This document shows, piece by piece, positions 47,693 to 59,261 of a stretch of DNA of 64,000 bases. Below the pieces are notes generated by a model that had not been told where the DNA came from, ran no database searches, and saw nothing but the letters and a program-made list of their open reading frames with translations. The translations under genes and the position numbers were made by a program. The stretch is taken from contig CATQJL010000001.1 of the NCBI GenBank assembly GCA_958299035.1, positions 46,067,870 to 46,131,869 of the forward strand, in the 5' to 3' direction. The DNA is from Cylicocyclus nassatus (taxonomy: Eukaryota; Nematoda; Chromadorea; Rhabditida; Strongylidae). The number at the start of each line of letters is the position of its first letter. The first letter of the stretch is position 1.

Positions 47693-48752
47693 TCTTATAT
47701 ATAAAGCTGAATGTCTGTTTGTCTGTATGTCTGTCTGTCTGTCTGTATGTACGTATGTTCCGAATAGAAAATTCCATTTCTGAACCGATCCGGACCAAAC
47801 TTGGCACACATACACTACGGGCCCCGGCGGGTGTCATAGGCTACTTTTCGTCATCGATCGATATCGATTTTATCGATTTTTATCGATTTTTTTGCTGAGT
47901 TCACCTACGGGGCTGGGAGTTGGCACAGGGGGGTAATCGAGCATGGGGATTCCGAATACAGTATTGGTTTTCAGGATTATCGATTACTTTTATCGATTTT
48001 ATCGATTTTTTTGCAAAGTTTGAGCTACGGGGCTGGGAGTTGGCACAGGGGGGTAATCGAGCATGGGGATTCCGAATACAATATTGGTTTTCAGGATTAT
48101 CGATTACTTTTATCGATTTTATCGATTTTTTTGCAAAGTTTGTGCTACGGGGCTGGGAGTTCGCACAGGGGGGTAATCGAGCATGGGGATTCCGAATACA
48201 ATATTGGTTTTCGGGATTATCGATTACTATTATCGATTTTATCGATTTTTTTGCAAAGTTTGAGCTAGGGGGCAGGGAGTTGGCACAGGGGGGTAATCGA
48301 GCATGCTGATCACCCCCAAGGGGGGTGATCAGCATGCTCGAACACCCCTGTGCCAAATTCCAGCCCCCTAGCTCGAATTTTGAAAAATCGATAAAATCGA
48401 TAAAAGTAATGGACGATCCTGAAAACTAATATTGTGTTCGTAAACAGCATGCTCGATTACCACCCTGTGCAAACTCCCAGCCCCGCAGGTCAAACTTTAC
48501 AAAAAAAATCGATAAAATCGATAAAAGTAATGGACGATCCTGAAAACTAATGTTGTATTCGGAATCCCCATGCTCGATTACCCCCCTGTGCCAACTCCTA
48601 GCCCTGTAGGTGAACTCTGCAAAAAAATCGATAAAAATCGGTAAAATCGACATCGATCGATAACGAAAAGTGGACTGTGACACCCGCCGGGGCCCGAAGT
48701 GTATGTGTGCCAAGTTTGGTCCGGATACGGCGGAGCCGGGTAAGCCAGCTAG
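47693..48752 (+). mobile_element. Helitron-like non-autonomous element, copy 1
   Basis: Begins TCTTATATATAAAG after a host A and ends GCCAGCTAG before a host T, with no target duplication: the Helitron pattern (5'-TC, 3'-CTRR, A^T insertion). A small hairpin CGGC-GGA-GCCG stands 10 bases before CTAG, as in Helitron 3' ends. A (CTGT)n tract follows the 5' end. The body is a 120-bp tandem (about 3.5 units) that meets an inverted array at a palindrome GCATGCTGATCACCCCC / GGGGGTGATCAGCATGC near 48301-48337. No Rep/helicase gene. Long frames here exist only because 120 is a multiple of three. Confidence 0.65.
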
Positions 48753-49512
48753 TTTCGATGTAAAAATATATTACACATTTGAAAAACTTCACAGTCCTAT
48801 AAATATTATTACTGATTCGTGACAATTTTACAAACCGCTAAAAACGGCCGAACTTATTTTTTAGCCAACCTAATAGTTTAGTCTTGAACTCAACATCCAT
48901 GAAAACCTTAACACACAAGATTTACATTGACAGCTTTTCACACTGACGCCATATGCCGGATATTCCCACCGTAATGGTACAGTAACGAAGAGAAATCGGA
49001 GATTCGGTACATACCGTCTGCGCACCAGAGAGGTTCCCATGTGAACCAGCGTGCGTACGTGGTGCGACGCTGCCTTAAGCTCTTTTTGACACGTTTCTCC
49101 TCAGATTTCAACGGAAGTGCCCGAGGTTAACACGTTCAAAAGTGCAGAAGGCAGCGAGATGACGTGGTGCCTATGGGAACCTCTCTGGGGCGCAGACGAT
49201 ACTGTACGCCTAAGTTGAAGTGAGCTCTACAGAAGGTATTCAAAGCTTCTGGAGAGATTTCATGACAAGAGGTAATTAGCAATCAAACAGTGGGCGTTTT
49301 TTGGGACACCCTGTAGTGCAAAATATGTTATTGGGGACTTGAAACTATACCAGAGATCTTTCTCTAATGGGATATAGACACGGTCAAGCGTGGGGTGTGG
49401 CATGCCACACCTGGCGGGTTGCACTGAAGGGTTGTGGATAACCTCCGGTAAGTGGATTATCTAGAAATCGAGTTTTTGCCCAAAACTGCCTTTAACATCC
49501 CCACTGGGGAGG
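48753..49512. other. Non-coding stretch inside the Helitron bracket
   Basis: Contains an imperfect inverted pair around GAGAGGTTCCCATGTGAACC (about 49028) and GGTGCCTATGGGAACCTCTC (about 49168), suggesting another small palindromic element at about 49010-49205. No gene seen. Confidence 0.4.
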
Positions 49513-50155
49513 AGATCGCAGCTTAGAAAGAAAGCTCCATATTTTGAAGCTCCAGATATCTAGATTTACGCTGTATACCTATCCGTAAGTATTTCTACCA
49601 TTCTTCGCTATGAACATATCGAACAGGAGCGAGAAGCTTACATGCCGCATTCTCTAATACTTTGTATGATCCCCTTATGATCCTCGGCGGCAGATCGTTT
49701 TTTCTTTTTTTTTTCTCTTCAAAGTTAGCGAAAACATTTCAAAGTTGAATTGTTCATCTAACCCGTGCTAAGAATTTGCTGATAAGACAGTTGAGTTTTC
49801 GAAAATTCGATTTTTTCGATAAACCCCAACATTCGACGTATGGTCGTATTCATCGCAAATTCCATGACTCCAATACATCCTTTGTTCTTATCAGCAACAT
49901 GCTTAATTAGCACAGTTGGGCTAGTTGAACAGTACAACTTTGGAATGTTTTCGCTAGCTTTGAAGAAAGAAAAACGACTTTGTAGAAAAGATGGTCGGCC
50001 GCCAGGGACCATACAAAAGGCTGCAAAATGCGGCTTGTACAGCTTCTCGCTCCTGTTCAATATGTTCAAAGTGAGGGATGGTAGGAATACTTACGGATGG
50101 TAGACAGCGGGAAATCCAGAAGTTCGGAGCTTCAGGATATGAAGCTTTCTTTTAA
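49513..50155. repeat. Palindromic element P, copy 1
   Basis: GCTTAGAAAGAAAGCTCC with CTGTATACCTATCCGTAAGT at the left returns inverted at the right end (ACTTACGGATGGTAGACAGC, then AGCTTTCTTTTA). Arms are about 200-250 bp. A TTAA-type MITE fragment follows directly. Confidence 0.65.
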
Positions 50156-50370
50156 AGGCAGTGGCTCGGCAAATCTCAACCTAGTCAAATTTGCGCTTAC
50201 CTGGGGTTTTTCAATACGCTGATCCCGAAAATTCACTTTTGAAAGCTTGAAAAGGCGAAAATGAGCGTTTTTTAATGCCCTTCCCTTTGATATTGGACGA
50301 GCGGAGCAAGGCCGATGACGCTAAATCGTGGAGGACCCAATGGTTAAACCGTTGCGGCGGGCAGCCTCGC
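50156..50370. mobile_element. TTAA-type MITE, 3'-truncated copy
   Basis: Starts TTAA then AGGCAGTGGCTCGGCAAAT. About 215 bp are nearly identical to the complete copy at 51486-51889, then homology stops near 50370. It is offset exactly 1330 bp from that copy. Confidence 0.65.
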
Positions 50371-50417
50371 AAGCTGCAGTTCCCTCCCCGGCGTGGATGT
50401 TAACACATTGACGACAG

Positions 50418-50485
50418 CTTGACACACATGGTGTGTCAAGCAATGACTACCGCGTGGGACCGCTTGACACACTATGTGTGTCAAG
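50418..50485. repeat. Pair of 23-bp perfect palindromes
   Basis: CTTGACACAC, 3-nt centre, GTGTGTCAAG occurs at 50418-50440 (centre ATG) and 50463-50485 (centre TAT), 22 bp apart. Confidence 0.8.
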
Positions 50486-50740
50486 ACTTGAATTTTGTTA
50501 AAATGACCACTATCTTGGGATAAACTCACCCCATGAGCTCTCTTTTGCACTAAATCTAGGGATGACCTCTACTTTTTTGTCAACCTTTTAGGTCTACTGC
50601 AGGTGTACTGTAGATGGTATCATGCGTAATTATAGTTGAGAAATGTGGGCTGATCCGTAAAAGGCCTTGGTCCCAGAAGGCAGACAAATAAAATTCTGCG
50701 TGGTCGTCAATGTGTTGATGCATGCGGTCCTAAGGGCACC

Positions 50741-51485
50741 GCAGCTTAAAAGAAAGCTTCACATCCTGAACCTCCATATATCTGCATTTCACGCTGTATA
50801 CCTATCCGTAAGTATTCCTACCTTTCTTCACTGTAAACATATTAAATAGGAGCGAGAAGCTGTACAAGCCGCATTTTCCAGCCTTTTGTATGATCCCCTG
50901 ATGATCCCCGGCGGCCGACCGTCGTTTTTTCAAAGTCATTTTCCTTTCTTCGAAGTTGGCGAAAACTTTCCAAAGTTGTACTGATTATCTAATCCAATAG
51001 TGCTAAGCATATTGCTGATGGGAACAAACGAGTTTTTGAAATATCGAATTTTCCGATAAACCCCAACTCTCGACTTGTGGTTCATCGCAAATTTCATGAT
51101 TTGATAATTTCATGATCATATGAAAATCTGGAAAATGCGGCTTGTACAGCTTCTCGCTCCTGTTCAATACGTTCATAGTAAGGGATGGTAGGAATACATG
51201 GTAGGAATACAGGGCTTTTCAACCTGAGAGTCGCAAGTTTCGCTTGCGCGGCTCCTCCAACGCGGCCGCCTCGCTCAGGCCGCGCGCGGCGTTTGCTGCG
51301 TATCGCCCGGATTTCGCCAAGCTTCAGTCGACGCGCAGCCAGCGCCACGAACGCTGCGCGGACCTAAGCGTGGCGTCCTAGCGGGGCGGGTGGGACACTC
51401 AGGTTGTAAAGCCCTGTACGTACGGATAGGTAGACAGCGTGAAATCCACATATCTGGAGCTTCAGGGTATAAAGCTTTCTTTTGA
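50741..51485. repeat. Palindromic element P, copy 2
   Basis: Same organisation as the element at 49513-50155 with clear sequence similarity along both arms. The right arm is interrupted by a GC-rich insertion at 51210-51416. It is followed by a complete TTAA-type MITE, so [palindrome + MITE] is present twice in tandem. Confidence 0.65.
51210..51416. mobile_element. GC-rich hAT-like MITE inside element P copy 2
   Basis: Ends CAGGGCTTTTCAACCTGA and TCAGGTTGTAAAGCCCTG are inverted complements with one gap or mismatch. CAGGG...CCCTG ends are usual for hAT elements. The 207-bp body is far more GC-rich than its surroundings. It is absent from copy 1 of the palindrome, so it inserted after duplication. 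An 8-bp target duplication is not evident. Confidence 0.55.
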
Positions 51486-51889
51486 AGGCAGTGGCTCGGC
51501 AAATCTCAACCTAGTCAAATTTGCGCTTACCTGGGGTTTTTCAATACGCTGATCCCGAAAATCCACTTTTGAAAGCTTGAAAAGGCGAAAATGAGCGTTT
51601 TTTAATGCCCTTCCCTTTGATATTGGACGAGCGGAGCAAGGCCGATGACGCTAAATCGTGGAGGACCCAATGGTTAAACCGTTGCGGCGGGCAGCCTCCA
51701 ATGGTGAGAAGGAAATTGCCAACTCGTCCAGATGCGTGTAAGATTGGCCTGCGCGTGTAAGTTCGAGAGCGAATTTCTCGGCAGGGAAAGCATGCTGTGC
51801 AACCGGGATTGTACTGTTTTCATAGTTGGGCGATAAGGAACCTATCGCGTTAAAATCCCGAGTTGTTGGATTTTGCCGATCCACTGCCT
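51486..51889. mobile_element. TTAA-type MITE, copy 3
   Basis: AGGCAGTGGCTCGGCAAATC at the left and GATTTTGCCGATCCACTGCCT at the right, slightly mismatched; flanked by TTGA (51482-51485) and TTAA (51890-51893). About 404 bp. Confidence 0.65.
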
Positions 51890-51893
51890 TTAA

Positions 51894-52946
51894 GCTACGA
51901 TCCCCTCCCAGTGGGAATGTTAGTGCATGCGGCCCTAATAGGAGTCTAACAGTTACTCGCCGACTGAGCGGTGCCACCAACTTCAGATGAGCTGGCACAC
52001 CCGGGACTCGGTGGTCCCCTCCCCAGTATGTTCCCCACCTTACATCAATTATAATATAATGATAAAGATCTAGTCAAGATCCTTTTATGTTCATGTAAGG
52101 AAGGAAAAGTAAGGGTAGAGGGATCAAGTTTCGAGAGTAATTAACTCGTTGACTTGACATGGAGGTCCCGGCTTTGTTTTCGTTTTTGTCGCTTTTAAAA
52201 GTGTGAGCATGGATTAGGTCAATCTCTGCTGAATCCACCATCATCACCCCTCATCTCCTACGTGAATTACGTAGTTCTTTTCTCAATTACGTAGTTCTAC
52301 CTTTTTTTTGATTCCCTCGAGTCCAGGCAATGGGTCTGAGTGTGTTTTCTCTTATTTGTCATATTTTTTTGTGTCATAGTGGGTAACGAATATAATCATG
52401 CATACTTTACTTACTTGTGTTTGATAGTTTTTTGTGTTTAAAGCAGATAATGAATGTATTTCTATACTGAATATGGTATATGATATTTTTGTCTGCTGTG
52501 AATCTTTATAGTTTTTACCGTGATTCCACTTGAAGAACGTAAATACATACTCTATCTTTCTCTAGCCTCCCCCACCCCTACTCAATCTATTTAGAAATAT
52601 CTCCAAAACTCTTCATTTTCCAAAGTAATTTTTCACCATCTCACTTCTACATTTTTTTTTCTGTAAAGCGTACTATCGTAACAATACATGTGATCTTCAC
52701 TTTTTCACTCAACTCATTTTTTCACCATATTTCTTCTACAACTTTACAGACTGCTCCTTACTTAAATCATTTCTCTTTTCCCATCATCATTTTTTTGTAC
52801 AAAGTCAGGGACTTTATCGCCAACGCCAGCATTGTACATATGTATAAAATTTTTCATAGTTGTGTTTGATCACCATAGCCTTTTTTAACTGAAGTTCCAC
52901 AAGCGATATAGACACCTGTGGAAACCGCATGCTATGTATATATATA
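51894..52946. other. AT-rich non-coding stretch
   Basis: No gene seen. Contains the direct repeat AATTACGTAGTTCTT at about 52264 and 52285, and long T-rich tracts. It ends in (TA)n where the second Helitron-like element is inserted. Confidence 0.4.
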
Positions 52947-54738
52947 CTAGCTGGCTTACCCGGCTCCGCCGTATCCGGACCAAACTTGGCACACATACAC
53001 TTCGGGCCCCGGCGGGTGTCACAGTCCACTTTTCGTTATCGATCGATGTCGATTTTACCGATTTTTATCGATTTTTTGCAGAGTTCACCTACAGGGCTAG
53101 GAGTTGGCACAGGGGGGAAGTGAGCATGGGGATTCCGAATACAATATTAGTTTTCAGAATTATCGATTACTTATATTGATTTTATCGATTTTTTGTAAAT
53201 TTTGACATGCGAGGCTGGGATTTTGCACAGGGGCGTAATCGAGCATGCTGATTACGAACACAATATTAGTTTTCAGGATCGTCCATTACTTTTATCGATT
53301 TTATCGATGTTTTTGTAAAGTTTGACCTGCGGGGCTGGGAGTTTGCACAGGGGGTAATCGAGCATGCAGATTACGAATACAATATTAGTTTTCAAGATCG
53401 TCCATTACTTTTATCGATTTTATCGATTTTTTGAAAATTTGAGCTAGGGGGCTGGAATTTGGCACAGGGGTGTAATCGAGCATGCTGATCACCCCCTTGG
53501 GGATGATCAGCATGCTCGATTACCCCCCTGTGCCAACTCCCAGCCCCCTAGCTCAAACTTTGCAAAAAAATCGATAAAATCGATAAAAGTAATGGACGAT
53601 CTTGAAAACTAATATTGTATTCGTAACCTGCATGCTCGATTACCCCCCTGTGCCAAATCCCAGCCCCGCAGGTCAAACTTTACAAAAACATCGATAAAAT
53701 CGATAAAAGTAATGGACGATCCTGAAAACTAATATTGTGTTCGTAATCAGCATGCTCGATTACGCCCCTGTGCCAACTCCCAGCCCCCTAGCTCAAACTT
53801 TGCAAAAAAATCGATAAAATCGATAAAAGTAATCGATAATCCTGAAAACCAATATTGTATTCGGAATCCCCATGCTCGATTACCCCCTTGTGCCAACTCC
53901 CAGCCCCGTAGCTCAAACTTTGCAAAAAAATCGATAAAATCGATAAAAGTAATCGATAATTCTGAAAACTAATATTGTATTCGGAATCCTCATGCTCACT
54001 TACCCCCCTGTGCCAACTCCTAGCCCTGTAGCTCAAACTTTGCAAAAAAATCGATAAAATCGATAAAAGTAATCGATAATCCTGAAAACCAATATTGTAT
54101 TCGTAATCAGCATGCTCGATTACCCCCCTGTGCCAAATCCCAGCCCCGTAGCTCAAACTTTGCAAAAAAATCGATAAAATCGATAAAAGTAATCGATAAT
54201 TCTGAAAACTAATATTGTATTCGGAATCCTCATGCTCACTTACCCCCCTGTGCCAACTCCTAGCCCTGTAGCTCAAACTTTGCAAAAAAAATCGATAAAA
54301 TCGATAAAAGTAATCGATAATCCTGAAAACCAATATTGTATTCGTAATCAGCATGCTCGATTACCCCCCTGTGCCAAATCCCAGCCCCGTAGCTCAAACT
54401 TTGCAAAAAAATCGATAAAATCGATAAAAGTAATCGATAATTCTGAAAACTAATATTGTATTCGGAATCCTCATGCTCACTTACCCCCCTGTGCCAACTC
54501 CCAGCCCCGTAGGTGAACTCCGCAAAAAAAATCGATAAAAATCGATAAAATCGATATCGATCGATGACGAAAAGTAGCCTATGACACCCGCCGGGGCCCG
54601 AGGTGTATGTGTGCCAAGTTTGGTCCGGATCGGTTCAGAAATGGAATTTTCTATTCGGAACATACGTACACACAGACAGACAGACAGACATACAGACAGA
54701 CATACAGACAGACAAACAGACATTCAGCTTTATATATA

Positions 54739-54741
<3 letters not shown>
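52947..54741 (-). mobile_element. Helitron-like non-autonomous element, copy 2 (opposite orientation)
   Basis: Read on the minus strand it starts TCTTATATATAAAGCTGAAT and ends AAGCCAGCTAG, inserted between A and T of a (TA)n tract. Both ends match copy 1. The 120-bp units run in one orientation from about 53050 to 53485 and in the other from about 53515 to 54560, meeting at the same GCATGCTGATCA palindrome. It has about twelve units, more than copy 1. No transposition gene is present. Confidence 0.65.

Positions 54742-54775
<34 letters not shown>
54742..54775. repeat. (TA)n microsatellite
   Basis: About 17 TA dinucleotides; the other half of this tract lies at about 52936-52946, split by the Helitron-like insertion. 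Confidence 0.9.
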
Positions 54776-54776
<1 letters not shown>

Positions 54777-55572
54777 GCCTATGGTGATTCTATAGGCTAT
54801 GTGATAGTGGTATGGGATTAACAGAGTCATGAATTACCAGAGTCAGATATGGGATTACCAGACTTTCTCAGTCATGCTGATTGAGAGCGTCATTATCTAG
54901 TTTCGAGTGGTATATAGGTGCCAGGAGTTGTCCTAAGCTCGGCGGAATCATTTCAAGCAGTAATATAAAACTGCCTAGTTTGCGTAGGTCAGCTTCGCCT
55001 AATTATTTATTTTTGAAAAATTTGCACCCCTGGATTAGCTGGTTCTCGTCTACTGAAGCGAGTTGGATATCTACTGATCATTTTTATCCAATTTCGTCAC
55101 ACAGAGGTATTCATTTCCGAGCTTTCATTGTTCTATTATACTGTATTCATAACATCTTTGCGCAATTTTGTATTTATCATTGTGCTACTCCAATAAAAAA
55201 AATCATTGTTTAGGTTTGCAAAAGAGATTTCCGAAAAGAATCCAGCCTTATCCGAGACGTTCAGATCGTCTAAGACAAAGAATGGAAGGATTCTTGTTAG
55301 AGAGCATGAAGTATCAATAGCAACATTATTATCTTTTATTTACGCAGCAGCTATTGGCACGTGTAAGTTTGTATGCAAGCAACCGCACTATGAAAAGAAA
55401 GACTTCTCTGATTGGCGGCTCGGAGAAGGCTTCCAGTCAATCACTTTCCACCCACGCCCTTGTAATCAACGTTAGAGAGGTGTTCTCTCCTGACAGTGAT
55501 TGCTTGCAAATTTAGTAAAAACTCGTCGAATCATGTTGCAAACATACTTACATATGGTGTCTTATCATGCTC

Positions 55573-55781
55573 TTAAGGCCCCGGACAGACTTCACGCGAT
55601 TTGATCGCCGCGATTCAATCACCGCGATTTCTATTCATTTCCATTTTACATTCAAAAATTTCGGGTTGGAAAAGTATCACAACCGAATGCAAGTCGATTG
55701 GCATGGAATGATGTTATAACAGTTGTCTTGTCGCGATTCAGTCGCGACGATCAAGTCGCGTGAAGTCTGTCCAGGGCCTAA
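55573..55781. repeat. MITE, family B, copy 3
   Basis: TTAAGGCCCCGGACAGACTT then CACGCGATTTGATCG at the left; CGATCAAGTCGCGTGAAGTC then TGTCCAGGGCCTAA at the right. About 209 bp; it matches the outer element at 13690-14155. Confidence 0.7.
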
Positions 55782-56448
55782 CGGCAAATGCTTCAAATAT
55801 ACAGTTCATTCCTTCGTTGCTTTAAACATATTTATTTTGCTATCTGCTGTCAAATATTGCGTTACTTACGTTTTGTTAGCGATCTCATTTTCCACAACAT
55901 TCACACTTTTTACGGATGCCATTTTTTACTCTTATGCCCCATATCTCACCATGGAAGTCCTTATCTATACCCGTATGTCATATATGTCGCCCACGCGGAA
56001 GTTCTCCGCCTCCTCAAACGATTATGGAAGCCTTACCCGTACCCTAGTTTGCTTATCATTCAAAGTCCATATTGCTTCACAGCGAGACGAGCTCCATCTT
56101 CTGACAGAGCGTGCGAAAGTGCCTTTCAAAAACCTACCTTTTCCGCTCTCCGTTTTTGGTGCTTATGTTGACTTGAATTGCTTCTTTTTAGGTTTTAGGT
56201 TTCATGTTTTCGTGCGGATGCATTTTAAAACCATGACATTTGGTGTTCGGCTGGCTATCTAATGTAGAGAAACCTTCGCGTACATGTCTATTGGCTGTCT
56301 AACGTAGATAGAGGAAATTTTGAGCGTATGTTGCCTCGTAAAAGCGTCAGCTGTTCTTTCCATTAGTCATTATTATCATTTGGGAATTTCGTCTGCGGAA
56401 TTCTGAACTTACCCTAAAATCTTGCAGTAAGTCCGCTTTTTTCACTCA

Positions 56449-56960
56449 CAAGGGAAGGACGGTTAATCGGAGTGACCTTTTTGTTCAAGATTCGTACTTA
56501 CTTGAAGAGTAAAAGGCTGATTCCAAGCATACATTTGTCTTATTATTAGCCGGCACGACCGCACGTTTTGCGATCTTGTACTTATGTTTTGAATGCTCTT
56601 CTCAAACCGTACAAATTTTGAAAACGCTGTTTTTTTGTGTTTACCACTTCCATGGAACAAAGGAGGCTGCCGTCTGGCAGCCTTCTGAATACTCACTGTC
56701 TGAGCACCGCCCTTTCTCTTCAGTGTTGTTGAAGTTTTGCCAGAGAGTCCGGCTTAGGAATAAAGCTATTAATTTTACCGTGAACAGAAGCACGGAGGAA
56801 AATTACAAATCCACTGAACTCCAGCACACCTTTCTTATCTGCTGCGGATTATTGAGCAAGGAGTTCTGAAGTTCTATGGACAAAGAAATCCAATGCACTA
56901 CCAGTGTATAATCAGTCGTTGACGTTACCCGTTTCCTAGCGTTTCGAAGTGGCACAGTTG
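56449..56960. repeat. Decayed family A fragments
   Basis: ACAAGGGAAGGACGGTTAAT at the left and blocks such as GGCTGATTCCAAG and TTCTTATCTGCTGCGG match family A, but order and orientation are disturbed. Confidence 0.4.
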
Positions 56961-58082
56961 AGCGGACATGTTTAAATCAAAAACATTTATTGCACAGAGT
57001 AACCCGAAAACCATTCGGGCCTCAGAAAAAATTGAGGGGCAAATCGAGACTTGAGGCCGCCACGAAGCCCGATAAAGGGCTTTCATGTCCGAAGAGGGAT
57101 TTCCGAACTTGTCTTGTCATTGATGTGTCAGTTCTCGAATATAAAATTGAAAATTGTATTTTGTGATTGTAACATATCCACAGTTTCGAGAGCGGGAGGA
57201 AGGGTTTTTTCATGTTTATGGTGTTTCTATGTATACTTCAATTGGTTATAGTTTTGTGTGCGTAAAAGTGTGTGTGTCTTCGGTCTTACGGAGGTTTGTG
57301 TGGGCGGGATTTTCAGTGAAAAAGGGAGGGGGGCTTCCAAGAAAGTGGGTGGAGTTAACCACAACGGGGATGGGGCTGACGTGGCGGTGGTGCGATTATC
57401 CAAATTATCGACCAACTCCGCAATCTTTCTCATGCACTTCCTGTATGAAAAAGGCACTGTAAGGGACGGAGAGGGCGGATTTGTCAAAGGGGAGGGAGGT
57501 CATCAACGACTCCGTCATCGACACTTCATCGGACTTCATCGACCGTTTTCGGCTCGTGAGCGGAGCATGTCGGTGCGAAGTCTATAGATGAGCTCCTTGA
57601 GGATGGGCCGTCAAGCGCTGCGCACTCTTCTATAGTGCTCAAGTGGCCCTGAATCCCCATCCATCCAAAAATTTCGGCTTAATTACCCAGCTGTTTAAAA
57701 ACCGGTTGAGCATAATTACTTTCCGCGTATGTTGTTCTATACGAATAAACAGTAAGTTCAGTAGTGTTCTGTCTTTTGAAAAAAAAAACTATTTTGGAGT
57801 GGGGATTTAGTGTCTAGAACTAATTTGGGCGGGGTGTAGGGCATAAGTGGGGTTTAGAGCTTAACTAGGCTATACATCGGTATACCAGGATAGGCTTGGG
57901 AACTTCCGGTGAACAAGATCGGTGGGTTTCGGTAAACGAGTTCCGTGCCGCCGCTAGGGAGACATCGGCCAGTAGCGAATCGGTCGCCTGGATGGGTCCG
58001 GCCCGTTGTCTGAGTACAGAGATTTTCCGCTTAAGTGTGCTTGCACTGACGATACGGTGTGGTGAAATTTGCACATGAACAG

Positions 58083-58319
58083 TTAGGGAAGGGACATACC
58101 TCACGCGATTTCAGTCGCCAAGCGATCTGGCAATTTGCCATATGTCTTCAAATTCAATACTGGAAGACCTTAAATGCATAGCATGTATAATTTCGTAGGT
58201 TGATAAAATGCCCCCTTTTCCGTACATTCAGAAACCCCGTAGGATGAGTTATGAACATTTGGAGTATTGCCAAATCGCGTGGCGGCTGAAATCGCGTGAG
58301 GTATACCCGAGGCCTTAGC
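58083..58319. repeat. MITE, family B subtype, copy 2
   Basis: ACATACCTCACGCGATTTCA at the left; GAAATCGCGTGAGGTATACC then CGAGGCCTTA at the right. About 237 bp, the same subtype as the nested element at 13758-14002. Confidence 0.65.
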
Positions 58320-58388
58320 CAAATAACGCAAATGGCCGGCATTACAGGCGCAGCTAATCAGACAATTGCAAATGACTTCCGGGGCAAA

Positions 58389-58515
58389 CTGAAGTTCTAA
58401 AACTTTCGGCGGACACTCCTATTGAAGCAGTCAGGTTTGGCGGGGCCAGGTAGGGTGGAACCCACCCATACGGCCCAATAGGAACATCCCCCGCAAGCTT
58501 TAGAAGTTCAGTTAT
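58389..58515. repeat. Short inverted repeat
   Basis: ACTGAAGTTCTAAAACTTTC with CCTATTG at the left is mirrored by CAATAGGAAC and GCTTTAGAAGTTCAGTT at the right. About 127 bp. Confidence 0.6.
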
Positions 58516-59261
58516 CCACAAAAGTCATTTGCGATTTTCTGAGTAGTTGATTAAAAGCGAATTCTACCGCACCCCGGCACCACAGGCACACATAAAGATG
58601 TTACACGACTGTAAGTGCTTTAGCTTGTGATATTTGATTCTAGGGACATTGCGAGATGCGGCAGCGGATGGAATTGCGAAAGAGAAACCGCCATACATAC
58701 TTTGCGTTTTCTCCTCCTTTCAGCATGTGTTCTCAATCTGGTTGCTCCCCGAAGTCACTCATCCAGGCTCAAGTCAACGTCTTTACCATGCCCATCTTTT
58801 ACTAATTCTCATTCTTCTTATTAGGTGGCCCAAAATTAAACTCTTTTATTAAATAAGTTGGGCTGTTTTTGTCTTTCTAACAGATTGAAAGTAAAATTCG
58901 ATAAAGCGGAGCAAACTCTACAATTCATAGGTCATTTTGTAGAGCTTGATCTGCTTTATCTGCCCTAGTTCTTCAATACTAGGAAAGCAAGACAGTTCAG
59001 ATTATCAAAAAAAGGAGTTTACTTTTGGAATAACACAATGCATTTCCAAAGATAATTCAGTGATAGGCAGATGGAGGAAGCATTCCTCAATTCAGTGCTT
59101 TTCTTCATCTCGCCGGGTTCCCTTTCGAAATTAATAAGGACAATAATCTGTCGTAACCAAACCCCTACATGGCTTTCAAACCTAAGAGATATTACTGGTA
59201 GGCATTCAGGTCAGTTAAGAAACGATGCAAGTTATTCTCCTCTGTCTGCGTCGAAGTGGCC

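Noticed and set aside
47901..48356. Long open frames (130-190 codons) on both strands in the 120-bp arrays, here and at 53788-54354, encoding 40-residue repeats
   Set aside because: The unit length is a multiple of three, so any stop-free frame stays open in every copy and on both strands; there is no start context, splicing or codon bias.
47693..54741. CRISPR array
   Set aside because: The repeats are contiguous 120-bp tandems without unique spacers, in a eukaryotic genome with introns.
55723..56262. 179-codon plus-strand frame
   Set aside because: It starts inside a family B MITE, a second long frame overlaps it, and no splice borders or recognisable domain support it.
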